The position numbers and the translations under genes are program-made. Shown here one piece after another: positions 43,896-53,354 of a stretch of 64,000 nucleotides of DNA (position 1 is its first letter; each line of letters opens with the position of its first letter). The stretch is from Neoechinorhynchus agilis (taxonomy: Eukaryota; Acanthocephala), in the NCBI GenBank assembly GCA_051530055.1, contig CM121341.1, positions 7,998,001 through 8,062,000 of the forward strand. Reading direction: 5' to 3'. The notes beneath the pieces were generated by a model that was given only the letters and a program-made list of their open reading frames with translations, had not been told where the DNA came from and made no database searches.

Positions 43896-44636
43896 CTAAT
43901 AGGTGTAAACGGGTCCTCGGCATCGATTGTCCCTGATTTGGTGATGAATCATCATTGACTCATAGAAAGTGCAATCCAAAGGGGAAACTGTTGGCTTCTT
44001 GACTTCATCAGGAGGAGTATCCCGATCACCAGGTTTATAGACGCTCTTTTTTGCATAATCGATTGTTTCATAGGCCTGTTCAGGAATCGGGATAATCCTT
44101 CCGGTTCTTGTGGAAACTCGGACACGAACTCCGTCGCCAGTATAACGCCATTGGACGTTACATTGCTTCAAATCATACGGATCCACAAGTCGAACTGATT
44201 TAAGAGCGCACAAAGGTTGAAGCTCCCAGTGAAAACTTAAAGGCAGACCTACAATGCGATCACGAGCTTTGAACTCAGCATTCAGATTCTCAACAAATAC
44301 CCAGTTTCGTTCGCGGACAATCCCACAAACGGTCCCTTGCTTCCCTTTATCTCGACCAGTTAAAACTTCAACTTTATCTCCCCGGAAATAAAACCAGTCT
44401 TTGACCGGGGTTGCGACTACAAGTGGACGCTTTTTTTTCGGATCATTGTCAGCTATGGCTTCTGCCGTCCATGGAGCGTGCCGTCCGTATCGATAATGCT
44501 TTATGAAATTGATCGCTTTTGGACCACAAATTCGGTAGTTCGAATCTACGACAATTCCGTTGAACTTAAATCGATCAATGAATTTTCGGGGTAGATTGTG
44601 GTAATCACTCCAACGCAAAATGCTCGTCAATCGCAT
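43896..44636 (-). CDS. MRPL24: Mitochondrial large ribosomal subunit protein uL24m
   Basis: An intronless 246-residue ORF. After a leader (residues 1-65) comes the PW.AEAI segment and the KOW domain at about residues 80-118: WFYFRGDKVEVLTGRDKGKQ, then GTVCGIVRERNWVFVENLN. A further conserved stretch is LKSVRLVDPYDLKQCNVQWR, followed by RVRVSTRTGRIIPIP, both typical of uL24m. The family binds 23S-type rRNA early in mitoribosome assembly. Metazoan members are about 215-250 aa, so the length is normal. ATG at 44636 is the first in frame; no strong TTTCAG is right next to it, though TTTTGAAAG lies about 30 nt upstream. The C-terminus ends GPVYTY. Confidence 0.93.
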   Translation of the reverse strand: MRLTSILRWSDYHNLPRKFIDRFKFNGIVVDSNYRICGPKAINFIKHYRYGRHAPWTAEAIADNDPKKKRPLVVATPVKDWFYFRGDKVEVLTGRDKGKQGTVCGIVRERNWVFVENLNAEFKARDRIVGLPLSFHWELQPLCALKSVRLVDPYDLKQCNVQWRYTGDGVRVRVSTRTGRIIPIPEQAYETIDYAKKSVYKPGDRDTPPDEVKKPTVSPLDCTFYESMMIHHQIRDNRCRGPVYTY

Positions 44637-44834
44637 AATATTCGTCGTTATCGATTTATCTCCCTTTCAAAATAAAAAGATCTTTCTTTCCGAAGATGAG
44701 GACAATTGAAGTGTTTTTACATTTTCAGCCACTTTGTCGTGTTCCTCGTTCAATTGTAAAAAATCGATTAAAAATCCATCTACAGAAGGTGTTGGTAATC
44801 GATATCTATTCGATGCCGATGATTACGCCGAAGA

Positions 44835-46640
44835 TTTTGGCTCCAAGAAACCTTAAGATACCTTCAAGGAATATTAACACAGCCATAAAGGCGGCCATTG
44901 AGCCAGCGGCGAAGGTGTGAATCTCAGATCCGTTTCCGGATATCGATTATTAGGAAGTAATCTCAGTAAAACTGGTAGGTAAATGAGATCTCCTTGTATT
45001 TCCAATAGGTTTTTAATCACTCGGATGCAGTAGCGCGGAGATATTCTTCGAAATCGATCCGAATCTCGGATAGCTCGAAAACCGTGTTTTATTAAGGAAA
45101 CTTGAATTACTAACATGAAAAGATGGGCATAACTTCGATTTCGATCATGCTCAAAATCAATGGCAGATTGGCGAATCTATACGGATCCGTATACATTTGT
45201 CCCCAGCACATCCAAAACAACGGTTTTGTTTATTTTAACCGGATATCACGCAGCTCCAATGGTAGTTTTGGCTCCAAGAAACCTTAAGATACCTTCAAGG
45301 AATATTAACACAGCCATAAAGGCGGCCATTGAGCCAGCGGCGAAGGTTTGAATCTCAGATCCGTTTCCGGATATCGATTATTAGGAAGTAATCTCAGTAA
45401 AACTGGTAGGTAAATGAGATCTCCTTGTATTTCCAATAGGTTTTTAATCACTCGGATGCAGTAGCGCGGAGATCTTCTTCGAAATCGATCCGAATCTCGG
45501 ATAGCTCGAAAACCGTGTTTTATTAAGGAAACTTGAATTACTAACATGAAAAGATGGGCATAACTTCGATTTCGATCATGCTCAAAATCAATGGCAGATT
45601 GGCGAATCTATACGGATCCGTATACATTTGTCCCCAGCACATCCAAAACAACGGTTTTGTTTATTTTAACCGGATATCACGCAGCTCCAATGGTAGTTTT
45701 GGCTCCAAGAAACCTTAAGATACCTTCAAGGAATATTAACACAGCCATAAAGGCGGCCATTGAGCCAGCGGCGAAGGTTTGAATCTCAGATCCGTTTCCG
45801 GATATCGATTATTAGGAAGTAATCTCAGTAAAACTGGTAGGTAAATGAGATCTCCTTGTATTTCCAATAGGTTTTTAATCACTCGGATGCAGTAGCGCGG
45901 AGATCTTCTTCGAAATCGATCCGAATCTCGGATAGCTCGAAAACCGTGTTTTATTAAGGAAACTTGAATTACTAACATGAAAAGATGGGCATAACTTCGA
46001 TTTCGATCATGCTCAAAATCAATGGCAGATTGGCGAATCTATACGGATCCGTATACATTTGTCCCCAGCACATCCAAAACAACGGTTTTGTTTATTTTAA
46101 CCGGATATCACGCAGCTCCAATGGTAGTTTTGGCTCCAAGAAACCTTAAGATACCTTCAAGGAATATTAACACAGCCATAAAGGCGGCCATTGAGCCAGC
46201 GGCGAAGGTTTGAATCTCAGATCCGTTTCCGGATATCGATTATTAGGAAGTAATCTCAGTAAAACTGGTAGGTAAATGAGATCTCCTTGTATTTCCAATA
46301 GGTTTTTAATCACTCGGATGCAGTAGCGCGGAGATCTTCTTCGAAATCGATCCGAATCTCGGATAGCTCGAAAACCGTGTTTTATTAAGGAAACTTGAAT
46401 TACTAACATGAAAAGATGGGCATAACTTCGATTTCGATCATGCTCAAAATCAATGGCAGATTGGCGAATCTATACGGATCCGTATACATTTGTCCCCAGC
46501 ACATCCAAAACAACGGTTTTGTTTATTTTAACCGGATATCACGCAGCTCCAATGGTAGTTTTGGCTCCAAGAAACCTTAAGATACCTTCAAGGAATATTA
46601 ACACAGCCATAAAGGCGGCCATTGAGCCAGCGGCGAAGGT
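44835..46640 (-). repeat. Tandem amplification (431-bp unit) of the last exon of the four-TM gene
   Basis: TTTTGGCTCCAAGAAACC recurs at 44835, 45266, 45697, 46128 and 46559, exactly 431 bp apart; the last is the gene's own 3' end. Each unit contains, on the minus strand, the coding segment SMAAFMAVLIFLEGILRFLG with the same stop, plus about 300 bp of intronic or 3' sequence. In the extra units CTCAGATCC replaces GCAGATCC, which adds a stop in the through-frame but leaves a TCTGAG acceptor before ATT CAA ACC. Copies 2-5 are virtually identical; copy 1 is slightly diverged. Confidence 0.93.
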
Positions 46641-46943
46641 TTGAATGCAGATCCGTTTCCGGATATCGATCAATAACAAAACGGCAACGGCGAGCACTGC
46701 AGCTCCCGTACACAAGTTCCACAAGGCCAAACATCTCTGATGCCGGTAATTGGACACGGCATTGCTTGTGAGCGTATAAAGTGAGATTGAACATGCCGAC
46801 ATTATTAATCCGTGATCCAGTAAACGAATGGGATTTCCGCCGAAATATTCACACTTCTGAGGAAGAGAAATCACGACGAGGACGACGATTCCCACCGCAA
46901 TTTCCGCTATATTGATAATTGAAGCCCATTTGCGAGGGCGCAT
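46539..46943 (-). CDS. Four-transmembrane MARVEL-like membrane protein
   Basis: A 134-residue ORF with four clear hydrophobic segments: IAEIAVGIVVLVVISL (about 11-27), HGLIMSACSISLYTL (about 43-58), LWNLCTGAAVLAVAVLLLI (about 72-90) and SMAAFMAVLIFLEGILRFLG (about 107-126). Two cysteines sit in a loop (QKCEYFGG) after TM1. The compact four-helix layout with short loops matches MARVEL/tetraspan vesicle-type proteins, which act in membrane apposition and trafficking; this is fold-level inference only. ATG 46943 is the first in frame and no signal peptide is needed. Its last exon region is repeated four more times downstream, so alternative 3' exons are possible. Confidence 0.7.
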   Translation of the reverse strand: MRPRKWASIINIAEIAVGIVVLVVISLPQKCEYFGGNPIRLLDHGLIMSACSISLYTLTSNAVSNYRHQRCLALWNLCTGAAVLAVAVLLLIDIRKRICIQTFAAGSMAAFMAVLIFLEGILRFLGAKTTIGAA

Positions 46944-47731
46944 TGGATGTGCGATTTGTTTAATCAGGTATTTGTTGAACGAACAATGTTTTACAAAATG
47001 CCATGACGCCCGATTCGTATTGTTAATCGCAGGTTCAACTGATAAATTTTTGTCACAGGTTTCAATGATTCATTTTATAGAATCAGCGGATAAAGGAATG
47101 CTTTATTTAAATATTTTTTAAAGAGGAGGATTCACCCCGTCATTTATTTTCTATAAATTTTCTACTCATTTTTTTAAAACATTTTTTATCCTGGCGGGAT
47201 TATGATCACCAAAACTCCATTATCCCGAGGATCTTTTCTTTTATATTATTTTTAAGAATTTTCACTTGGTTTTGTGTCAATCAAAACGCCTTTCAATCGC
47301 GATCAAATTACGAGAAAATCCGCTGTATTGGCGGGGATTAAGAAATGAATTTCTTACTTTCCTATTGGAATTTTATTTTGGTTGATTTTTTGTGTTGCTT
47401 CTTTTGAATTAAATTATTTAAAATCAGACGAACGTTTTATTTCGATAAATTTCATCAACTATTGAATCACCCGAAAATATATTCTATTTATAAATGGAAA
47501 TTTTTAAATGTCATTTTAAAATTTCTGCGTTTTCCAAATGAATTTTTCTGTTCTTTTTTTAATTCTTCGATAACGTTCAAATTTAACATGCCTTCTTCCT
47601 ATTTTTTTAGATTATTATCCACTTTTGCTGTTATGCTACTAACTGTATACCATCTACCGCGACTATCTCGTCAGCTAATGCCTTGCTCTAGGATAATTTT
47701 TAGATCCACTCGCAATAGCCGTTTTCCTAAG
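46944..47731. other. Divergent intergenic region between the four-TM gene and APEH
   Basis: Presumed shared promoter space for the minus-strand four-TM gene and the plus-strand peptidase. AT-rich, with T-runs near 47160 and 47500. It ends in AATTTTTAG at 47695-47703, an acceptor 28 nt before the chosen APEH ATG. Nothing else found. Confidence 0.4.
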
Positions 47732-50467
47732 ATGGCGATTACAAATGGTGCAATCAATGCTGCAATGAAAGATTGCATTGATTCAATGGAAAGCATTCCG
47801 GAAGTTGATTTGATCAAATTTAAGGGCGGATCGACTGATTTAAAGGCTGAGTTAAAGTTTACTTTGGACCAGTTTGAAAAAGTGCCCATTCAAACTGAGG
47901 GTTCTCCAACAGAAGTATTTAAAAGCCTTCTTAATTCGACCAATAAACCACTTCCAAGACTCACATACACTGCTCACCTAAAGATTCCGTCCGGAGATTT
48001 CAAAGTATTGGTAAACTTTCAGAATAGGTTCGTTTCTATCTAGGTATTTGCATAGTACGAAATATCAGTTTTCTTTTCTCAAGATTCTATTCCTTTCAGC
48101 GTGTAGAAGTTTTCTTTGAGTTTATCTGCGTTGTTTAAATTTATCTATGGAGTAAAGGAGAGTTATAGGGATCTAATTAGTAAATGACATTCTCGTCTGT
48201 CTGATCCTCCTTTTATTAGAAAAAACCCACTACAAGAAGCAAGTCTTTTTTTGCTTTTAGCTGTCGAATTGTGCAAAGATTTTGAATACAATGTTACGTA
48301 GTTTACTTGAACTCATTGTTACTTTTGAACGTTTACAATATCCCGAAATATTTCCGACTCAAAAATCATTGAATTACAAAGTGACGACCAAAAAACTTTA
48401 TGGACTATCCAGTGCTCTCAAGAGAAAGACGAAGATTTCATAATTATTAAATGTATTCGCAACAGAGTATACAAGATGAAGATTGAACAAAGCGCTATTC
48501 CAAAACCCAATTCGGATGCTGGCTGCTGTAGCTTAAGTTCTGATGGGCTTAAATTGCTTTTGATTTGCACTCGATCTAATGGATATCCTGCAAAAGTCAG
48601 AGGAAACCTCGGTGAACAACTAGTTGAATTCGATGAAAGTACTCACCTTGTTTGTGTAAGCTTGGATTCCAATAGCGGCTTGGTTGTGAAGAACATTCAT
48701 ATTCCAGGAAGTGATTGTGATCTTTTAAGAATACCTTTAAGTGCTTCTTGGTGTCGTGATGATCCAAACTCCGGATTAATTGTGACATATATGGAGATGA
48801 ACAAGTCTTTGGAGATATGCGGACTGAAATTTTGTTATAACCGTAAAACACTCATGGCGAAAGGTAGTAGCCCATATGAATTGATACCATTTCAGAATTG
48901 TGGTGAAAATCACGACCGAAGTGTCAGATGGAACACTCAATGCGTTGTATGGTTGCGATTGCCACTTCCTTGCGCTCCCCACGCTCAGTGCATGAAACTG
49001 ATGTGCTTTTATCCATCTTTATCCAAGTCCGTTTGCCTAGTTGATCAAGTTGAATCGGTCGTAGATGAATTTGGTGGAATCGAAACTGATTTACCCACGG
49101 AATGCTTCCTTTCCGTCGATTCATGCAACTATGTAGTTTTCGATGGAGCCTTTGGTTTTAAGAGTAGAATTTGTGCCGTACAGATCTTGCCAGAAATCGA
49201 TGAACATGAGATTAAATTCCTCGATCCGGTTAGCAAGAAAGGAAATATATTCAGAGTTTTGGGCGCTCGGCATAATTATATTTTAGCTCTTAAATCCAGA
49301 ATCGACAACTCTGGCGAATTAATGATTGGAATAGTTAAAACGATTGAAAATGTAGAATGGATTAGTGTTGATTGTTTCCCAAAGAAAACCTTTGATTTCG
49401 ATGTAGCAAGTCTTTCTTTTTTTTTGGAATCGGTAATCAAAAACACTGAGTAGAGATTTGCATGCATCCCGGATCTTTAGTCCTAGTTTCACATTTAAAG
49501 CACAAAGGCACCTCTAAATCAAAATCAAATTTAGTTTTCACGTAGATCAGTGGTTTTTCCGCTTAGGAAATCGACTATATTACAGTTCGTTTTTTTCTCT
49601 TTTATCATTTCGTTATGGACACTGAGAGAATGACTTGTTACTTTAAGTGTTTATTTTCAACCAGTTGATTTCAACAAACGATTTTCTGGTCAATACGCCC
49701 TAATAGAGGCGCCCAATCCGGTTGGAGTAATTGTTTGCGCTCACGGCGGACCAAACGGTCGATTTCGAGGTGACTTCTTCGGTTTGGGTCCGATAATGAG
49801 TGCATTAGCCGTTAAGCTTCATCTGGATGTGCTTCTTTTAAATTACATTGGTTCAACCGGGTACGGCACCGAAGGTCCAAATAGATTGATTGGACATATC
49901 GGCACAATTGATGTCAATAGCTGTGTTGATCTCATAATTTCAGCAAAAGAAAAGTTTTCAGAGCAGCGTCAATGGAAACGCTGGTTCTACAGCGGTGGTA
50001 GTCATGGTGGATACTTGGGCCTTCATCTTCTTGCAAACGAGCGACTGAAACAAAGCGGAATCGAATTCAGGGCCGCAATTCTGAGAAATCCTGTTTGCGA
50101 TGCTGTTCAAATGCTTTCCACGTCAGATATAAAAGATTATGTTTATTCCCAGTATCTTGGAGTGATCTCTTCATCAAATAACTATGATCACGAAGGCAAC
50201 GAACCGGTTAAAGTTCTTAAAAAATTATGGGAAGTCAGTCCGATGCGTGTACTTGACCAAATCAACACTCCCTGTCTTTTTCTTCTTGGAAAGAACGATA
50301 AGCGTGTGCCTATGAGTAATGGAACAAACTGTTATAGTCAACTACGGACTCATGGAGTTCCTTGTGAATTATACGTTTTTGACGACAATCATGCCCTTTG
50401 CAAGGATTGCATTGTGAGACTCAATGGAGCACTGCTATCCATGTACTGGATACAAAAGTATTTTTGA
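47732..50467 (+). CDS. APEH: Acylaminoacyl-peptidase (acylpeptide hydrolase)
   Basis: Exons approximately 47732-48022, 48381-49408 and 49665-50467. The first two encode the beta-propeller part (LTYTAHLKIPSGDFKVLV; DDQKTLWTIQCSQEKDEDF; ASWCRDDPNSGLIVTYME). The last encodes the alpha/beta-hydrolase: IVCAHGGPNGRFRGDFF (oxyanion region), LLNYIGSTGYG, nucleophile elbow SGGSHGGYLG with Ser codon at 50000-50002, GKNDKRVP with the catalytic Asp, and DDNHALC with the His. These match the prolyl oligopeptidase S9C pattern; the enzyme is known to release N-acylated amino acids from blocked peptides in the cytosol. The total, about 700 aa, is near the family length. ATG 47732 follows an ATTTTTAG acceptor; upstream in-frame ATGs exist. 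The splice ends, especially the second intron and the 358-nt first intron, are inferred and may hide a further exon. Confidence 0.88.
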
Positions 50468-50602
50468 TTTCGTTCAATGATATGAATCATAACTCACCAT
50501 CCTTTTGTTTCACTGAGTGAAGAAAGGCCTTACGTGCCCATTAGAGAACGTAGAAGCATTAAAGTCTACCATTGCGCAGGTGATTGTATCTTCGAAGTAA
50601 GC
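50468..50602 (+). other. 3' flank of APEH
   Basis: Short spacer between the APEH stop and the LINE-tail satellite. No poly(A) AATAAA is obvious; the 3' UTR may extend into the array. Confidence 0.35.
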
Positions 50603-52598
50603 ATCCAAATTCATTTCATCCTTAATCGACCTCTACTCACTTTTTCCATACTGCCCAATCTTCTCTCGGATACCATGAACCGAAATGAATCGGAGAAAAG
50701 ATCCAACCTCACAAACCCTTCTCGGCGCGAAAAACTACCAACTTTACCCCACTCGACCGAATCCGCCATTCACCCCAAAAACAAACAACCGCACTCATTT
50801 AACCTATCAGAACTGTACCCTCAATCACCTACGGCTATCTCGGCTTTCACAACCTGTCCAAATCACAGATCCGTCCCCCTGGAACGTTTAATAGAAGAGC
50901 CTCTTAAGTTTGAACAGTTGATTTTCTCCAACTCACCGGAGGCCTTTATGAAACTTTCATCAAACCATCAAGACGCCTCCCTCTTTTCACATGAGCACAA
51001 CACTCGCAATCCAAATTCATTTCATCCTTAATCGACCTCTACTCACTTTTTCCATACTGCCCAATCTTCTCTCGGATACCATGAACCGAAATGAATCGGA
51101 GAAAAGATCCAACCTCACAAACCCTTCTCGGCGCGAAAAACTACCAACTTTACCCCACTCGACCGAATCCGCCATTCACCCCAAAAACAAACAACCGCAC
51201 TCATTTAACCTATCAGAACTGTACCCTCAATCACCTACGGCTATCTCGGCTTTCACAACCTGTAAATCACAGATCGTCCCCCTGGAACGTTTAATAGAAG
51301 AGCCTCTTAAGTTTGAACAGTTGATTTTCTCCAACTCACCGGAGGCCTTTATGAAACTTTCATCAAACCATCAAGACGCCTCCCTCTTTTCACATGAGCA
51401 CAACACTCGCAATCCAAATTCATTTCATCCTTAATCGACCTCTACTCACTTTTTCCATACTGCCCAATCTTCTCTCGGATACCATGAACCGAAATGAATC
51501 GGAGAAAAGATCCAACCTCACAAACCCTTCTCGGCGCGAAAAACTACCAACTTTACCCCACTCGACCGAATCCGCCATTCACCCCAAAAACAAACACCGC
51601 ACTCATTTAACCTATCAGAACTGTACCCTCAATCACGGCTATCTCGGCTTTCACAACCTGTCCAAATCACAGATCCGTCCCCCTGGAACGTTTAATAGAA
51701 GAGCCTCTTAAGTTTGAACAGTTGATTTTCTCCAACTCACCGGAGGCCTTTATGAAACTTTCATCAAACCATCAAGACGCCTCCCTCTTTTCACATGAGC
51801 ACAACACTCGCAATCCAAATTCATTTCATCCTTAATCGACCTCTACTCACTTTTTCCATACTGCCCAATCTTCTCTCGGATACCATGAACCGAAATGAAT
51901 CGGAGAAAAGATCCAACCTCACAAACCCTTCTCGGCGCGAAAAACTACCAACTTTACCCCACTCGACCGAATCCGCCATTCACCCCAAAAACAAACAACC
52001 GCACTCATTTAACCTATCAGAACTGTACCCTCAATCACCTACGGCTATCTCGGCTTTCACAACCGCAAATCACAGATCGTCCCCCTGGAACGTTTAATAG
52101 AAGAGCCTCTTAAGTTTGAACAGTTGATTTTCTCCAACTCACCGGAGGCCTTTATGAAACTTTCATCAAACCATCAAGACGCCTCCCTCTTTTCACATGA
52201 GCACAACACTCGCAATCCAAATTCATTTCATCCTTAATCGACCTCTACTCACTTTTTCCATACTGCCCAATCTTCTCTCGGATACCATGAACCGAAATGA
52301 ATCGGAGAAAAGATCCAACCTCACAAACCCTTCTCGGCGCGAAAAACTACCAACTTTACCCCACTCGACCGAATCCGCCATTCACCCCAAAAACAAACAA
52401 CCGCACTCATTTAACCTATCAGAACTGTACCCTCAATCACCTACGGCTATCTCGGCTTTCACAACCTGTCCAAATCACAGATCCGTCCCCCTGGAACGTT
52501 TAATAGAAGAGCCTCTTAAGTTTGAACAGTTGATTTTCTCCAACTCACCGGAGGCCTTTATGAAACTTTCATCAAACCATCAAGACGCCTCCCTCTTT
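50603..52598 (+). repeat. Satellite of five 403-bp units derived from a LINE 3' tail
   Basis: ATCCAAATTCATTTCATCC occurs at 50603, 51009, 51412, 51813 and 52215. Units are nearly identical, with small indels in ACCTGTCCAAATC and CACCTACGGC. The monomer aligns in order with 36460-36860 of the LINE: CGGCTATC, CCAAATCACAGATCCGTCCC, ATGAAACTTTCATCAAACCA (there ATAAAATTTTCATAAAACAA), GACGCC, CACAACACTCG, CCGAAATGAATCGGA. ORFs of up to 165 codons arise from the C-rich, stop-poor tail and are not genes. Confidence 0.93.
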
Positions 52599-53290
52599 TG
52601 ACATTTCGTAGTTGTGTCGAGGTGTTCAAGTGGACTAATGCCCGTGATCCCGATTAAGGGTCTGGTAGTTCGAATCCGTTACCACCAATGACGCACAACA
52701 AAAGGGGACGAAATACCGCTGAAGGGAGGAAACTCACTGATGAGTCCCGCCTCCTCGGGAGGTATCTGAGGATCCGGAGGAATGTACAAACTCTTAACCG
52801 TGCATTAGAGACTATGCGGTTATATCACTTCTCTGATGTAATGGATTTGGCTTTATGCCTAAATAAATAAGCCGGACAAGAAAGGGATTGACTAAAATTG
52901 AATGATCATAACATACCGGCTTGCCGGTGAAACTTAAAAATATAGAACACGGCGCTATCCCTGAGCCGATGAACTGGCTGAGTTTGACATTTCGTAGTTG
53001 TGCCGAAGTGTTCAAGTGGACTAATGCCCGTGATCCCGATTAAGGGTCTGGTGGTTCGAATCCGTTAAAGCCGATCACGCACAACAAAAGGGGACGAAAT
53101 ACCGCTGAAGGGAGGAAACTCACTGATGAGTCCCGCCTCCTCGGGAGGTATCTGAGGATCCGGAGGAATGTACAAACTCTTAACCGTGCATTAGAGACTA
53201 TGCGGTTATATCACTTCTCTGATGTAATGGATTTGGCTTTATGCCTAAATAAATAAGCCGGACAAGAAAGGGATTGACTAAAATTGAACG
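52599..53290 (+). mobile_element. Two tandem copies of a tRNA-derived SINE-like repeat
   Basis: Copies start GACATTTCGTAGTTGTGTCG at 52599 and GACATTTCGTAGTTGTGCCG at 52985 (period about 386); the second is cut at about 53290. The head has an A-box-like GTGTTCAAGTGG and a B-box GTTCGAATCC, with GTTGTGC/GCACAAC able to pair like an acceptor stem, so it derives from a serine/leucine-type tRNA. The non-tRNA body includes GGGGACGAAATACC and CACTGATGAGTCCC and recurs near 13.46-13.73 kb. No A-tail is visible; tandem duplication explains the arrangement. Confidence 0.75.
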
Positions 53291-53354
53291 TTTAGTCTTA
53301 CTAAAGAAAGATTGCCGAATATTAAGTTTATTAGTATCTGTAATCATATCTGCG

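Noticed and set aside
44874-46409. 80-aa minus ORFs (MLVIQVSLIKHGFRAI...) and 63-aa plus ORFs in the 431-bp array
   Set aside because: They are shadows of the repeated last-exon unit in other frames; only the TM4 frame matches the neighbouring gene.
50534-52601. Five protein genes of 100-165 aa beginning MSTTLAIQIHFI or MNRRKDPTSQTL
   Set aside because: They overlap in two frames, repeat with the 403-bp satellite and derive from a C-rich, stop-poor LINE tail.
52610-52700. Functional tRNA-Ser/Leu gene
   Set aside because: A- and B-box-like motifs and a pairing acceptor exist, but the anticodon and T arms do not fold canonically, and the unit is repeated with a non-tRNA body, so it is a tRNA-derived repeat.
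52705-52748. Active hammerhead ribozyme
   Set aside because: Core strands are present, but no NUH cleavage site or plausible stem III could be found in any of the copies, so it is kept only as a finding.
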